This document shows, in pieces, positions 1 to 7,306 of a DNA stretch of 15,987 bases. The notes beneath the pieces are model-generated. The model saw nothing but the letters and a program-made list of their open reading frames with translations, was not told the origin of the DNA and made no database searches. Positions within the stretch are counted from its first letter, which is position 1; every line of letters begins with the position of its first letter. The DNA is from Geobacter sp. (GTDB taxonomy: Bacteria; Desulfobacterota; Desulfuromonadia; Geobacterales; Pseudopelobacteraceae). The position numbers and the translations under genes were made by a program. The stretch spans positions 1 to 15,987 of the forward strand of contig DAIERH010000030.1 of the NCBI GenBank assembly GCA_027346925.1. The letters are read 5' to 3'.

Positions 1-231
1 GCCGGCCTGGCCGGAGTCCCCGCCGCCCTGGACGGTCACGTAGATGTCGAACTTGCCGACGTTCTCAGTGAGTTCCAGAGACTGGCGCACGACCATCTTG
101 GAGGTTTCGCGGCCAAAGTATTCATCCAGGGTCTTGTTGTTGACGGTGATCTTGCCGGCGCCCGGCTTGAGCCATACCCTGGCTACCGAGCTTTTGCGCT
201 TGCCTGTTCCATAATAGCTTACTGCTGCCAT
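1..231 (-). CDS. rpsI: 30S ribosomal protein S9 (N-terminal part, cut by window edge)
   Basis: This is the small-subunit ribosomal protein S9, which contacts the 16S rRNA 3' major domain and, through its C-terminal tail, the P-site tRNA. The first 77 codons are visible and read MAAVSYYGTGKRKSSVARV at the start. That is the classic S9 opening, with the basic GKRKSSVAR block at residues 10-18 and an NNKTLDEYFGRE stretch further on. Full-length S9 is about 130 residues, so roughly the last 50 lie outside the window. The start ATG (229-231) is preceded on the coding strand by a GAGGAG ribosome-binding site (241-246). It follows rplM by 21 bp, the conserved rplM-rpsI operon order, and is surely co-transcribed from the rplM promoter. 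The frame is intact to the edge. Confidence 0.97.
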   Translation of the reverse strand, partial: MAAVSYYGTGKRKSSVARVWLKPGAGKITVNNKTLDEYFGRETSKMVVRQSLELTENVGKFDIYVTVQGGGDSGQAG

Positions 232-252
232 ATCGTGACTCTCCTCGGAGTG

Positions 253-681
253 TTAAAGTGCCAGGCTCTTGGGCTGCTGGGCGTCGTGGGGGTGGCTGGC
301 GCCGGCATATACCTTGAGCTTTTTGAGCATGTGCCGGGCGAGCTTGTTCTTGGGAAGCATCCCCTTGACCGCCTTCTTGATGATATCTTCGGGTTTTTTC
401 TCCAGAAGCTTACCGGCCGTGATCTCCTTCAGGCCGCCCGGAAAACCGGTGTGACTGTAGTAAACCTTGTCGGCCAGCTTGCGGCCGGTCAGGGCTATCT
501 TCTCGGCGTTCACCACCACGACGAAATCGCCGGTGTCCACACTGGGGGTATAGATAGCCTTGTTCTTGCCGCGCAGAATATTGGCCACTTGGGTGGCAAG
601 CCTGCCGAGTACCACGTCCTGTGCATCGACCAGGTACCAGTCCCGCTTCACGTTCTCGATTTTCGCGACTTCCGTTTTCAT
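253..681 (-). CDS. rplM: 50S ribosomal protein L13
   Basis: This is the large-subunit ribosomal protein L13, an early assembly protein that binds 23S rRNA. The 142-residue product matches the usual family length. Family signatures are visible: the WYLVDAQDVVLGRLAT segment near residues 15-30, GDFVVVVNAEKIALTGRK at about 51-68, YYSHTGFPGG at about 74-83, and the MLPKNKLARHMLKKLKVYAG region near 108-127. The ATG start (679-681) has a GAGG-type ribosome-binding site just upstream on the coding strand. The gene is first in the rplM-rpsI operon, with a sigma-70-like promoter about 60 bp upstream, divergent from the gatCAB promoter. I see no truncation or unusual residue. Confidence 0.98.
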   Translation of the reverse strand: MKTEVAKIENVKRDWYLVDAQDVVLGRLATQVANILRGKNKAIYTPSVDTGDFVVVVNAEKIALTGRKLADKVYYSHTGFPGGLKEITAGKLLEKKPEDIIKKAVKGMLPKNKLARHMLKKLKVYAGASHPHDAQQPKSLAL

Positions 682-741
682 AGTTCCTCACATGCTGCAC
701 AACCCGAGACGACAGGCCATGGTTTTTTTTCGAAGAGGTGT

Positions 742-770
742 AACTTACTGAAAGAGTGATGGCGTGTCAA
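742..770 (-). promoter_or_regulatory. Candidate sigma-70 promoter of rplM-rpsI
   Basis: Read on the minus strand, a perfect -35 box TTGACA (765-770) is followed after exactly 17 bp by TAAGTT (742-747) as the -10 box. Transcription would start near 735, giving an rplM leader of roughly 50 nt. The -35 and spacing are ideal but the -10 is weak (3 of 6 matches). It lies back-to-back with the candidate gatC promoter. Confidence 0.6.
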
Positions 771-809
771 GAAAAAAATCGTTTCGTTGATTCGCCCGGG
801 TGAACGAGG

Positions 810-838
810 TTGTCAAGCAGCCTGTTTCATGCTACACA
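810..838 (+). promoter_or_regulatory. Candidate promoter of the gatCAB run
   Basis: TTGTCA (810-815, 5 of 6 matches to the -35 consensus) is followed by a 17-bp spacer and TACACA (833-838). The -10 is preceded by TGC, an extended -10 element that could compensate for its poor match. It lies about 40 bp upstream of the gatC start and is divergent from the rplM promoter. The prediction comes from sequence alone. Confidence 0.45.
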
Positions 839-877
839 TGCCCTGTCAGAATACCATAAATTATGGAGTTTGCCGCC

Positions 878-1165
878 ATGAAGATCACCACTGCCGAAGT
901 CGAGCATGTCGCCCGGCTGGCCCGGCTGGAATTGAGTGCTGAGGAAAAAGACCTCTTTGTCGGTCAGATGGACGCCATTCTCGGCTATGTCGATAAACTC
1001 AGGGGATTGAACACCGACGACGTCCAACCGACCTCCCATGCCGTTCCCGTTGAAAACGCCTTTCGGCCGGACCAGGCGCAACCGTCCATCGGCGTGGCAA
1101 AGGCCCTGGCCAATGCGCCGGACCGGGCGGAAAGTTTCTACCGTGTGCCAAAGGTGATTGAGTAG
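878..1165 (+). CDS. gatC: Asp-tRNA(Asn)/Glu-tRNA(Gln) amidotransferase subunit C
   Basis: GatC is the small subunit that wraps around GatA and stabilises the GatCAB complex. That complex amidates Glu-tRNA(Gln) and Asp-tRNA(Asn) in bacteria that lack a direct Gln or Asn charging route. The 95-residue product has the typical length. It carries the typical start MKITTAEVEHVARLARLEL, the VGQMDAILGYVDKLRGLNTD helical region, and the conserved C-terminal motif around residues 84-90 (RAESFYRVPKVIE end). An upstream in-frame ATG exists at 863. I chose 878 because GGAG at 865-868 is spaced correctly for it and the family begins with MKI. The next gene, gatA, starts 45 bp downstream, so the two should be co-transcribed. 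Confidence 0.96.
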   Translation: MKITTAEVEHVARLARLELSAEEKDLFVGQMDAILGYVDKLRGLNTDDVQPTSHAVPVENAFRPDQAQPSIGVAKALANAPDRAESFYRVPKVIE

Positions 1166-1210
1166 ATCACCCCTGCATATAAATATGTATGTACATCCAC
1201 GGAGATTTCG

Positions 1211-2668
1211 ATGGAACTTTTTGACTTCACCATACACGAACTGCACGAAAAACTGATAACGAAAGAGGTTTCCTCCGTCGAGGCGACGAGATCGATTCTG
1301 GCCCGCATCGAGGCAGTGGAACCCAGGGTCGGCTCGTTCATCACCATCACCCCCGAACAAGCCCTGGCCGATGCCGAAGCCGCCGACCGGCGCATCGCCG
1401 CCGGGGAGGCCGATTGCCTGACCGGCATCCCGCTGGCCCTCAAGGATATCTTCCTCACCGAGGGGATCCGTACCACCTGCGCCTCGCGCATCCTGCACAA
1501 CTTCATCCCCCCCTACAGCGCCACTTCCTGGGAAAAGCTGCGTGAGCGGGGTGCCGTGCTCCTGGGCAAACTCAACCAGGACGAATTCGCCATGGGGTCG
1601 TCCAGCGAGTCCAGCGCCTTCGGTATCACCCGCAACCCCTGGGACACGACACGCATCCCGGGCGGTTCCTCGGGCGGCTCGGCGGCAGCCATCGCCGCCC
1701 GCCAGGCCACGGCCACCCTGGGGACCGATACCGGTGGCTCCATCCGCCAACCATCGTCCCATTGCGGCTGCGTGGGGCTCAAACCGACCTACGGCCGGGT
1801 CTCGCGCTACGGCGTGATCGCCTTTGCCTCATCCCTGGACCAGGTGGGACCGCTGACCCGTGACGTGACCGACTGCGCCGTCATGCTGGGCGCGGTGGCG
1901 GGGTACGATCCCAAGGATTCCACCAGCATAAACGCACCGGTGCCCGACTACAGGGCCGCCCTGACCGGCGACGTCAGGGGCCTTACCATCGGCCTGCCCA
2001 GTGAGTACTTCATTGCCGGCCTTGACCCGGACGTGCAGAAGGTCATGGATGAGGCCATCGCGACCTACCGTGGTCTGGGCGCGGAATTCGTGGAGATATC
2101 CCTGCCCCACACCGATTATGCCGTGGCCACCTACTACCTGATCGCCACCGCAGAGGCCAGCTCCAACCTGGCCCGCTACGACGGCGTACGCTTCGGCCAC
2201 AGGAGCGAACAGGCGGAAGGGCTGATCGACATGATGACCAAAAGCCGCAGCGAAGGGTTCGGCATGGAGGTCAAGCGCCGGATCATGCTCGGCACCTATG
2301 CCCTTTCTTCGGGCTACTACGACGCCTACTACGTCAAGGCCCAGAAGGTGCGCACACTGATCATGCGGGATTTCATCCAAGCCTTCGAAGGGGTGGACGC
2401 GATCCTGACCCCGGTGGCGCCCACACCGGCCTTCAAAATCGGCGAAATGGTCAACGACCCGCTACAGATGTACCTGTCGGACATCTTCACCATCCCGGTC
2501 AACCTGGCCGGCACCTGCGCCCTGTCCGTACCGGCCGGCTTCTCGGCCGACGGCCTGCCCATCGGCCTGCAACTGATCGGCAAACCCTTCGGCGAGGAGA
2601 CCATCCTGAGGGCGGCCCATGCCTTCGAGCGGGCCACGGTATGGCATACGAAAAAGGCCCCGCTGTAG
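1211..2668 (+). CDS. gatA: Asp-tRNA(Asn)/Glu-tRNA(Gln) amidotransferase subunit A
   Basis: GatA is the amidase-signature subunit that hydrolyses glutamine and delivers ammonia through a channel to GatB. The 485-residue length matches the family. The Ser-cisSer-Lys triad is visible by alignment of motifs: K78 in GIPLALKD, the cis-serine S153 in PGGSSGGSAAA, and the nucleophile S177 in GTDTGGSIRQP. The motif VGLKPTYGRVSRYG follows, as expected. A small oddity is that the stretch after RQP reads SSHCGC rather than the more usual AAFCGV type; the catalytic residues are intact. The start ATG has GGAG at 1201-1204. The stop codon TAG (2666-2668) lies inside the left arm of a palindromic repeat element that fills most of the gap to gatB. 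Confidence 0.97.
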   Translation: MELFDFTIHELHEKLITKEVSSVEATRSILARIEAVEPRVGSFITITPEQALADAEAADRRIAAGEADCLTGIPLALKDIFLTEGIRTTCASRILHNFIPPYSATSWEKLRERGAVLLGKLNQDEFAMGSSSESSAFGITRNPWDTTRIPGGSSGGSAAAIAARQATATLGTDTGGSIRQPSSHCGCVGLKPTYGRVSRYGVIAFASSLDQVGPLTRDVTDCAVMLGAVAGYDPKDSTSINAPVPDYRAALTGDVRGLTIGLPSEYFIAGLDPDVQKVMDEAIATYRGLGAEFVEISLPHTDYAVATYYLIATAEASSNLARYDGVRFGHRSEQAEGLIDMMTKSRSEGFGMEVKRRIMLGTYALSSGYYDAYYVKAQKVRTLIMRDFIQAFEGVDAILTPVAPTPAFKIGEMVNDPLQMYLSDIFTIPVNLAGTCALSVPAGFSADGLPIGLQLIGKPFGEETILRAAHAFERATVWHTKKAPL

Positions 2669-2738
2669 GGGCGGCCCCGCGTGGCCGCACACATGGGCAA
2701 CCGCCAAATGCGGGCAACCACACGGGGTTGCCCCTACA
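2664..2738. repeat. Nested palindromic (REP/MITE-like) element between gatA and gatB
   Basis: The outer arms at 2664-2688 and 2714-2738 form a 25-bp imperfect inverted repeat beginning TGTAGGGGC and ending GCCCCTACA. The five differences between the arms are all transitions, so some remain G-U pairs in RNA. Each half also folds alone: GCGGCC/GGCCGC (2671-2676/2683-2688), CCGC/GCGG (2701-2704/2710-2713) and a perfect GGGCAACC/GGTTGCCC (2712-2719/2726-2733). GGGCAACC also occurs at 2695-2702. The gatA stop codon lies in the left arm. I associate GTAGGGGC-type palindromes with dispersed intergenic repeats in Geobacter-like genomes. That part is recollection and inference, not shown by this window. 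Confidence 0.75.
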
Positions 2739-2765
2739 TACACCGTATAAATTCCGGAGAAGCAT

Positions 2766-4205
2766 ATGAAATTCCAACCCGTCATCGGCCTTGAGGTCCA
2801 CTGCCAGCTTAAGACCGATTCCAAGATCTTCTGCGGCTGCTCCACAAAGTTCGGAGCCGAGCCCAACTCACAGACCTGCCCGGTCTGCCTGGGCATGCCC
2901 GGCTCCCTGCCGGTGCTCAACCGTAAGGTGGTGGAGTTCGCCATCAAGGCCGGCCTGGCCACCAACTGCTCCATCAGCCACCGCAGCGTCTTTGCCCGCA
3001 AGAACTACTTCTACCCCGACCTGCCCAAGGGATACCAGATCAGCCAGTTCGAGGAGCCAATCTGCCGCAAGGGGTGGCTTGATATCCAGGTGGACGGGAT
3101 CGAGAAGCGCATCGGCATCACCCGTATCCACATGGAGGAGGACGCCGGCAAGCTGGTGCATGGCGATGTAGCGGGCCTGGAAGAAGGGTCGGGGGTGGAT
3201 CTGAACCGGGCCTGCACGCCGCTGTTGGAGATCGTTTCCGAACCGGATCTGCGCAGTTCCGACGAGGCGGTGGCCTACCTGAAACAGTTGCATCGGATCG
3301 TGACCTGGCTGGGGATCTGCGACGGCAACATGGAGGAGGGGAGCTTCCGCTGCGACGCCAACGTCTCGGTCATGCCGCTTGGCTCGGAGACCTTCGGCAC
3401 CAGGGCCGAGATCAAGAACGTCAACTCCTTCAAGTTCGTCAAACAGGCCATCGAGTACGAGATCCAGCGCCAGATCGACCTGATCGAGGATGGGGGAACC
3501 GTGGTCCAGGAGACGCGGCTGTTCGACCCCAACTCCGGCAGGACCCGCTCCATGCGCGGCAAGGAAGAGGCCCACGACTACCGCTATTTCCCCGATCCCG
3601 ACCTGGTGCCGCTGGTTATCGACGCCGACTGGGTGCAGCGCGCCCATGGTGAACTGCCCGAACTGCCGGAGCACAAGCAACAACGTTTCATCACCGAGTA
3701 CGGTGTGACCGGGTACGATGCCGAGGTACTGACCGCCAGCCGGTCGCTTGCCGAATACTTCGAGGAGTGCGTCGCCTTCCATCACAACGCCAAGGCAGTC
3801 TCCAACTGGATCATGGGCGAAGTTACCCGCGCCCTGAACGACTCGGGGACAACCATAGACGCCTGCCCGGTCCTGCCGAAGACGCTGGCCGATCTGCTCA
3901 AACTGATCGACAGCGGCGCCATCTCCGGAAAGATCGCCAAAACCGTCTTCGACGAGATGTGGCGAAGCGGCAAGGAGCCCGGCGCCATCGTCGAGGAGCA
4001 GGGATTGCTGCAGGTTTCCGACAGCGGGGCCATCGAGGCGATCATCGACGAGATCATGGCCGCCAATCAGGGGCAGGTGGAGGAATACCGGGGCGGCAAG
4101 GAAAAGGTCTTTGGATTTTTCGTGGGCCAGGTGATGAAGGCCAGCAAGGGCAAGGCAAACCCGGCCTTGGTCAATGAATTGCTGCTGGCCAGACTCAAGG
4201 GGTAA
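2766..4205 (+). CDS. gatB: Asp-tRNA(Asn)/Glu-tRNA(Gln) amidotransferase subunit B
   Basis: GatB binds the misacylated tRNA, phosphorylates the side-chain carboxylate of Glu or Asp with ATP, and adds ammonia from GatA. The 479-residue product is normal length. It opens with FQPVIGLEVHCQL, then four cysteines of the zinc site (C23, C25, C38, C41, the last pair in CPVCLG). The kinase-site signature RIHMEEDAGKL is near residues 119-129, followed by RCDANVSV and RAEIKNVNSF. The C-terminal third (about 330-476) is the helical/YqeY-like tail domain that grips the tRNA elbow, ending in the usual KANPALVNELL pattern. The start ATG has GGAGA about 5 bp upstream. It is the third gene of gatCAB, separated from gatA only by the palindromic element. 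Confidence 0.97.
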   Translation: MKFQPVIGLEVHCQLKTDSKIFCGCSTKFGAEPNSQTCPVCLGMPGSLPVLNRKVVEFAIKAGLATNCSISHRSVFARKNYFYPDLPKGYQISQFEEPICRKGWLDIQVDGIEKRIGITRIHMEEDAGKLVHGDVAGLEEGSGVDLNRACTPLLEIVSEPDLRSSDEAVAYLKQLHRIVTWLGICDGNMEEGSFRCDANVSVMPLGSETFGTRAEIKNVNSFKFVKQAIEYEIQRQIDLIEDGGTVVQETRLFDPNSGRTRSMRGKEEAHDYRYFPDPDLVPLVIDADWVQRAHGELPELPEHKQQRFITEYGVTGYDAEVLTASRSLAEYFEECVAFHHNAKAVSNWIMGEVTRALNDSGTTIDACPVLPKTLADLLKLIDSGAISGKIAKTVFDEMWRSGKEPGAIVEEQGLLQVSDSGAIEAIIDEIMAANQGQVEEYRGGKEKVFGFFVGQVMKASKGKANPALVNELLLARLKG

Positions 4206-4274
4206 ACGAGGTTATCCATGGCACTCCCCTTTGCGGCTGCTGTCGCAGGTCCGCTAAACCAGGAGGACTGACTC

Positions 4275-5948
4275 GTGGACATGTCCCAGTACCGGGATCT
4301 GTTCGTTACCGAATCCCGCGGGCACATAACGGCCTTCAACGACCTGCTCGTCCGCTGTGAGAGCAGTGCCGCCGAACCGGGCGACATCGACGAGCTCTTC
4401 CGTCATGCCCACTCCCTCAAAGGGATGGCGGCCTCCATGCAGTTCCACCCTGTCGCCGAGTTGGCCCACCGGATGGAAGACCTGCTGAGCAAGGTGCGCA
4501 GCGGGGAATTCAGCCTCACTCCCGCCATGGTCGATCTCCTGCTGGAGGGGGGAGATGTCCTGGGGGTCATGATCGCCATGGTGGAGGAGGGGCATGACCG
4601 ATTTCCGGACAGCGCCGACCTGATCAACCGCCTTGGCGGTTTCACCAGGGAAGGCGCTTCCCTTCACGCCCCAGCGCCGCTGCCGGACCGGGCCGGACCC
4701 GGGGCGCCACCGGGCGACCAATCTGCTCCCCGCCAGCACCAATTCCGACAGTCAGATTCCTTCAAGACCATCCGCATCAGGACCGAGATACTTGACCATT
4801 TGGTGAATATCACCGGCGAGCTCATCACCACCCGGTACCGTCTGGCCGACCAGGCACGGAGTTGTCCGGAAGCCCTGCTGGAGGAACCGCTCAGCCACCT
4901 TTCGGCACAATTGCGCGACCTGCGCGACGAGGTCTTCAAGGCTCGCATGCTCCCCTTCTCCTTCGTGGCCGAACGTTTTCCCCGACTGGTGCGGGACCTG
5001 AGCCGGGCCCAGGGGAAAGAAGTCATGTTTTCCGTGGAAGGGAAAGAGATCGAACTGGACCGGGGGATACTGGAAGAGATCACCGAGCCATTGGTGCACA
5101 TCCTGCGCAACTCAGTGGATCATGGCATGGAAATGCCAGCAGATCGTCTTGCAGCGGGCAAAGGGCGCAGCGGTGCCGTCACCGTCACAGTGACCCGCGA
5201 CAAGGACCACGTCACTATCTGTGTCGCCGACGACGGGCGGGGCATGGACCCAGCCCTCCTTATTGCCAGGGCCGTGGAGAAAGGGGTGATCAGCGACGCC
5301 CGGGCCGATACCATGACGCGTGAGGAAGCGCTGCTGCTCGTCTGCGCCCCCGGTTTTTCCACGGCAGCGGCTGTCAGCGATATCTCCGGCCGCGGGGTCG
5401 GCATGGACGTCGTCAGCACTGCGGTTCACAGCTTGGGTGGCACCCTCTCCATCGAGACCGAGGTCGGCCGCGGAAGCCGTTTCATCCTCACGTTCCCCAT
5501 CACGGTGTCCATTATAAACGCCCTCTTGGTGCGTTGCGGCCGACTGACACTCGCCTTTCCGGTCACTGCCGTAGATCGTGCCCTCGAACTCGGGCGAAAG
5601 GATATCATCGACCAGGAAGGGCAAAAGGCCTGCAAACTGGGCGACACTGTCGTCCCTCTCCAGAGCCTCAACCGGCTGCTGGACCAACCGTCCCCCAAGG
5701 GGGGGCCTTCCTGCGTTCCCGCCATCGTAAGCGGCCTGAACGCCGCACCGGTGGCCCTTCTGACCGACCGTATCCTGGGACAGCAGGAGATCTTCGTCAA
5801 ACCCCTCGGCCTGCCGCTCTCCCGGATGCGGGGCATCACCGGTGGCACCATCCTGGGTGACGGCCACATCGTGTTTGTCATGGATATCCGTACCTTTGCC
5901 GGAACCAATGGAGATGCACCCCTGCCCAGTCCCTTGCGTAGGTCTTAA
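4275..5948 (+). CDS. CheA-like chemotaxis-type histidine kinase lacking the P2 domain
   Basis: This is a cytoplasmic CheA-family kinase of 557 residues. Visible domains are an N-terminal HPt domain (about 1-105) with the phospho-acceptor motif AHSLKG (H46), then a Pro/Ala/Gly-rich linker (about 130-160). A dimerisation helix pair (about 165-225, DHLVNITGELITTR) is followed by the HATPase domain (about 226-400): HILRNSVDHGME as the N box, DDGRGMD at 309-315, SGRGVGMDVV at 361-370 and GRGSRF near 388-393. A CheW-like regulatory domain (about 402-545) completes the protein. There is no room for the P2 CheY-binding domain, and CheA proteins are typically longer (650 or more residues). The start is GTG at 4275, 8 nt after AGGAGG (4261-4266); ATG at 4281 is an alternative. 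No CheW, CheY, CheR/B or receptor gene is nearby, so signal input and output are unknown. It may serve a non-motility pathway. Confidence 0.9.
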   Translation: MDMSQYRDLFVTESRGHITAFNDLLVRCESSAAEPGDIDELFRHAHSLKGMAASMQFHPVAELAHRMEDLLSKVRSGEFSLTPAMVDLLLEGGDVLGVMIAMVEEGHDRFPDSADLINRLGGFTREGASLHAPAPLPDRAGPGAPPGDQSAPRQHQFRQSDSFKTIRIRTEILDHLVNITGELITTRYRLADQARSCPEALLEEPLSHLSAQLRDLRDEVFKARMLPFSFVAERFPRLVRDLSRAQGKEVMFSVEGKEIELDRGILEEITEPLVHILRNSVDHGMEMPADRLAAGKGRSGAVTVTVTRDKDHVTICVADDGRGMDPALLIARAVEKGVISDARADTMTREEALLLVCAPGFSTAAAVSDISGRGVGMDVVSTAVHSLGGTLSIETEVGRGSRFILTFPITVSIINALLVRCGRLTLAFPVTAVDRALELGRKDIIDQEGQKACKLGDTVVPLQSLNRLLDQPSPKGGPSCVPAIVSGLNAAPVALLTDRILGQQEIFVKPLGLPLSRMRGITGGTILGDGHIVFVMDIRTFAGTNGDAPLPSPLRRS

Positions 5949-6063
5949 AAGCGGTTGCGATAGCAACTGGCTTATGGCACTATGACGCAACGGTCCGTCC
6001 ACGATGCATGAAGGGCCGCTCCGATCCACATATCCAGTTGGACCCAATCGGGAGACGACAACT

Positions 6064-6786
6064 ATGAAATGGTTTTACTGCCTGGTGGCCGGCCTCGTGC
6101 TGAGTATGGGGTCAGGACAGGTCTTTGCCGCCTCTCCGGCACAGCCCGCCGCCCTCAAGGATGTGGTGGCGGCCCTGGAAAAGGCCTACGCAACGCTCCA
6201 GGACGTGCAGGCCGACTTCAGCCAGGTAACACGTATCGCCTCCATCAACAAGGAGCAACGCGGCAGCGGCGAGGTGTTGCTGAAGCGACCCGCTTCCGCT
6301 GCGGCCATGTTCCGCTTCGATTACAGCAAGCCGAAACAGCAGATAATCTCCAACGGCAGGCAGGTCTGGTTCTACATCCCCGAAAACCGCCAGGTGATGG
6401 TGTCATCGGTGGCCGACATGTTCAAGGGAGGCAACTCCATCGCCCTTTCCTACCTGACGGGGCTCGGCCACGTGTCCCGTGATTTCACCGTCACCTTTGC
6501 CAGGGAAGAGCGGGACAAAAACGGCAATTATCAGCTTGAACTGGTGCCCCGCAAGCCGACACCCGTACTGGCCAGGCTTCGCCTGACCGTCTCCGCCCAG
6601 GCGGTGGACCGTTTTCTCCGTGAAGGGGCCGTTCAGGACATCTTCCCGATCGTATCGTCGGTGGTGTTTGATGCCAGCGGCAATGAGACCCGTATCGATT
6701 ACCACCGCAGCCGGGTCAACAAGGGCATCAACAGCGCCAGGTTCAGTTTCAAGGTCCCTGCGGGGGTCGAGGTGATAAAACCGTAA
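6064..6786 (+). CDS. lolA: Periplasmic outer-membrane lipoprotein carrier LolA
   Basis: LolA is the periplasmic chaperone that takes mature lipoproteins from the LolCDE transporter and passes them to the outer membrane. The 240-residue product starts with a clear Sec signal peptide: MKW, then a hydrophobic stretch, with probable cleavage after the VFA at residues 20-22. The mature part matches the LolA fold: DVQADFSQVTR near 47-57, GEVLLKRPA near 70-78, MFRFDYSKPKQQIISNGRQVWFY-type strands near 82-105, and NRQVMV near 108-113. ATG 6064 was preferred to an in-frame ATG at 6004 because it gives a correct signal peptide and has GGGAGA upstream. The 115-bp gap to the CheA-like gene holds no clear terminator. 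yajQ follows after 19 bp. Confidence 0.9.
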   Translation: MKWFYCLVAGLVLSMGSGQVFAASPAQPAALKDVVAALEKAYATLQDVQADFSQVTRIASINKEQRGSGEVLLKRPASAAAMFRFDYSKPKQQIISNGRQVWFYIPENRQVMVSSVADMFKGGNSIALSYLTGLGHVSRDFTVTFAREERDKNGNYQLELVPRKPTPVLARLRLTVSAQAVDRFLREGAVQDIFPIVSSVVFDASGNETRIDYHRSRVNKGINSARFSFKVPAGVEVIKP

Positions 6787-6805
6787 CAATGGAGGAGATG
6801 GAATA

Positions 6806-7291
6806 ATGCCGTCATTCGACATCGTTTCCAAGGTAGACATGCAGGAAGTGGACAACGCCGTCAATCAGGCCATCAAGGAGATCGGCCAGCGCTACGACTT
6901 CAAAGGGTCCAAGAGCGAAATCAGCCAGGAGAAGGACGCCGTCAAGATCCTGGCCGACGACGACTACAAGTTGAAGGCCGTGGTGGATGTGCTTCAGTCC
7001 AAGTTCATCAAGCGCAACATCTCCATCAAGGCATTGCAGTACGGCAAGGTCGAGCAGGCCTCGGGCGGCATGGCGCGCCAGATCATCACCGTCCAGCAGG
7101 GAATCTCCAAGGAAAAGGGCAAGGAGATCATTGCGGTCATCAAGGAGAGCAAGATCAAGGTGCAGGGACAGATCCAGGACGACCAGGTGCGGGTAACCGG
7201 CAAGAACCGGGACGACCTGCAGGAGACGATCCAACTCCTCAAGGGCAAGGACCTGGGGGTGGAGATGCAGTTCGTGAATTTCAGGGAGTGA
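6806..7291 (+). CDS. yajQ: YajQ-family nucleotide-binding protein
   Basis: The 161-residue product is an almost textbook YajQ protein. It starts PSFDIVSKVD, has NAVNQAIKEIGQRYDFKG near 17-34, and ends with GVEMQFVNFRE. The family forms two ferredoxin-like domains and binds nucleic acid or nucleotides. Members in Xanthomonas and Pseudomonas have been described as cyclic-di-GMP effectors that affect transcription, but whether that holds here cannot be told from sequence. A strong GGAGGAG site (6791-6797) precedes the ATG. It is tightly placed between lolA (19 bp upstream) and rimO (15 bp downstream), which argues for co-transcription. No unusual features are seen. Confidence 0.95.
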   Translation: MPSFDIVSKVDMQEVDNAVNQAIKEIGQRYDFKGSKSEISQEKDAVKILADDDYKLKAVVDVLQSKFIKRNISIKALQYGKVEQASGGMARQIITVQQGISKEKGKEIIAVIKESKIKVQGQIQDDQVRVTGKNRDDLQETIQLLKGKDLGVEMQFVNFRE

Positions 7292-7306
7292 TCGCGTGAG
7301 GAAATT

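Noticed and set aside
827..1762. Long minus-strand open frame (311 codons) across gatC and gatA
   Set aside because: It is antisense to two certain genes, has low-complexity Gly/Arg/Asp composition typical of GC-rich shadows, and resembles no protein family.
2868..3785. Long minus-strand open frame (305 codons) inside gatB
   Set aside because: It lies fully antisense to gatB and is a by-product of codon bias at high GC. No family motif or ribosome-binding site was seen.
5954..5967. Small GTTGC-GATA-GCAAC hairpin after the CheA-like gene as a terminator
   Set aside because: Only 5 bp of stem and no T-run follows, so it cannot be called a terminator.
5974..5989. Sigma-54-like TGGCAC...GCAA sequence upstream of lolA
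   Set aside because: The invariant GG and GC dinucleotides are separated by 9 bp instead of the required 10, and the -12 element reads CGCA rather than TTGC.
5112..6047. Long minus-strand open frame (311 codons) across the CheA-like gene
   Set aside because: It is antisense to the conserved HATPase and CheW-like domains, with no recognisable domain of its own.
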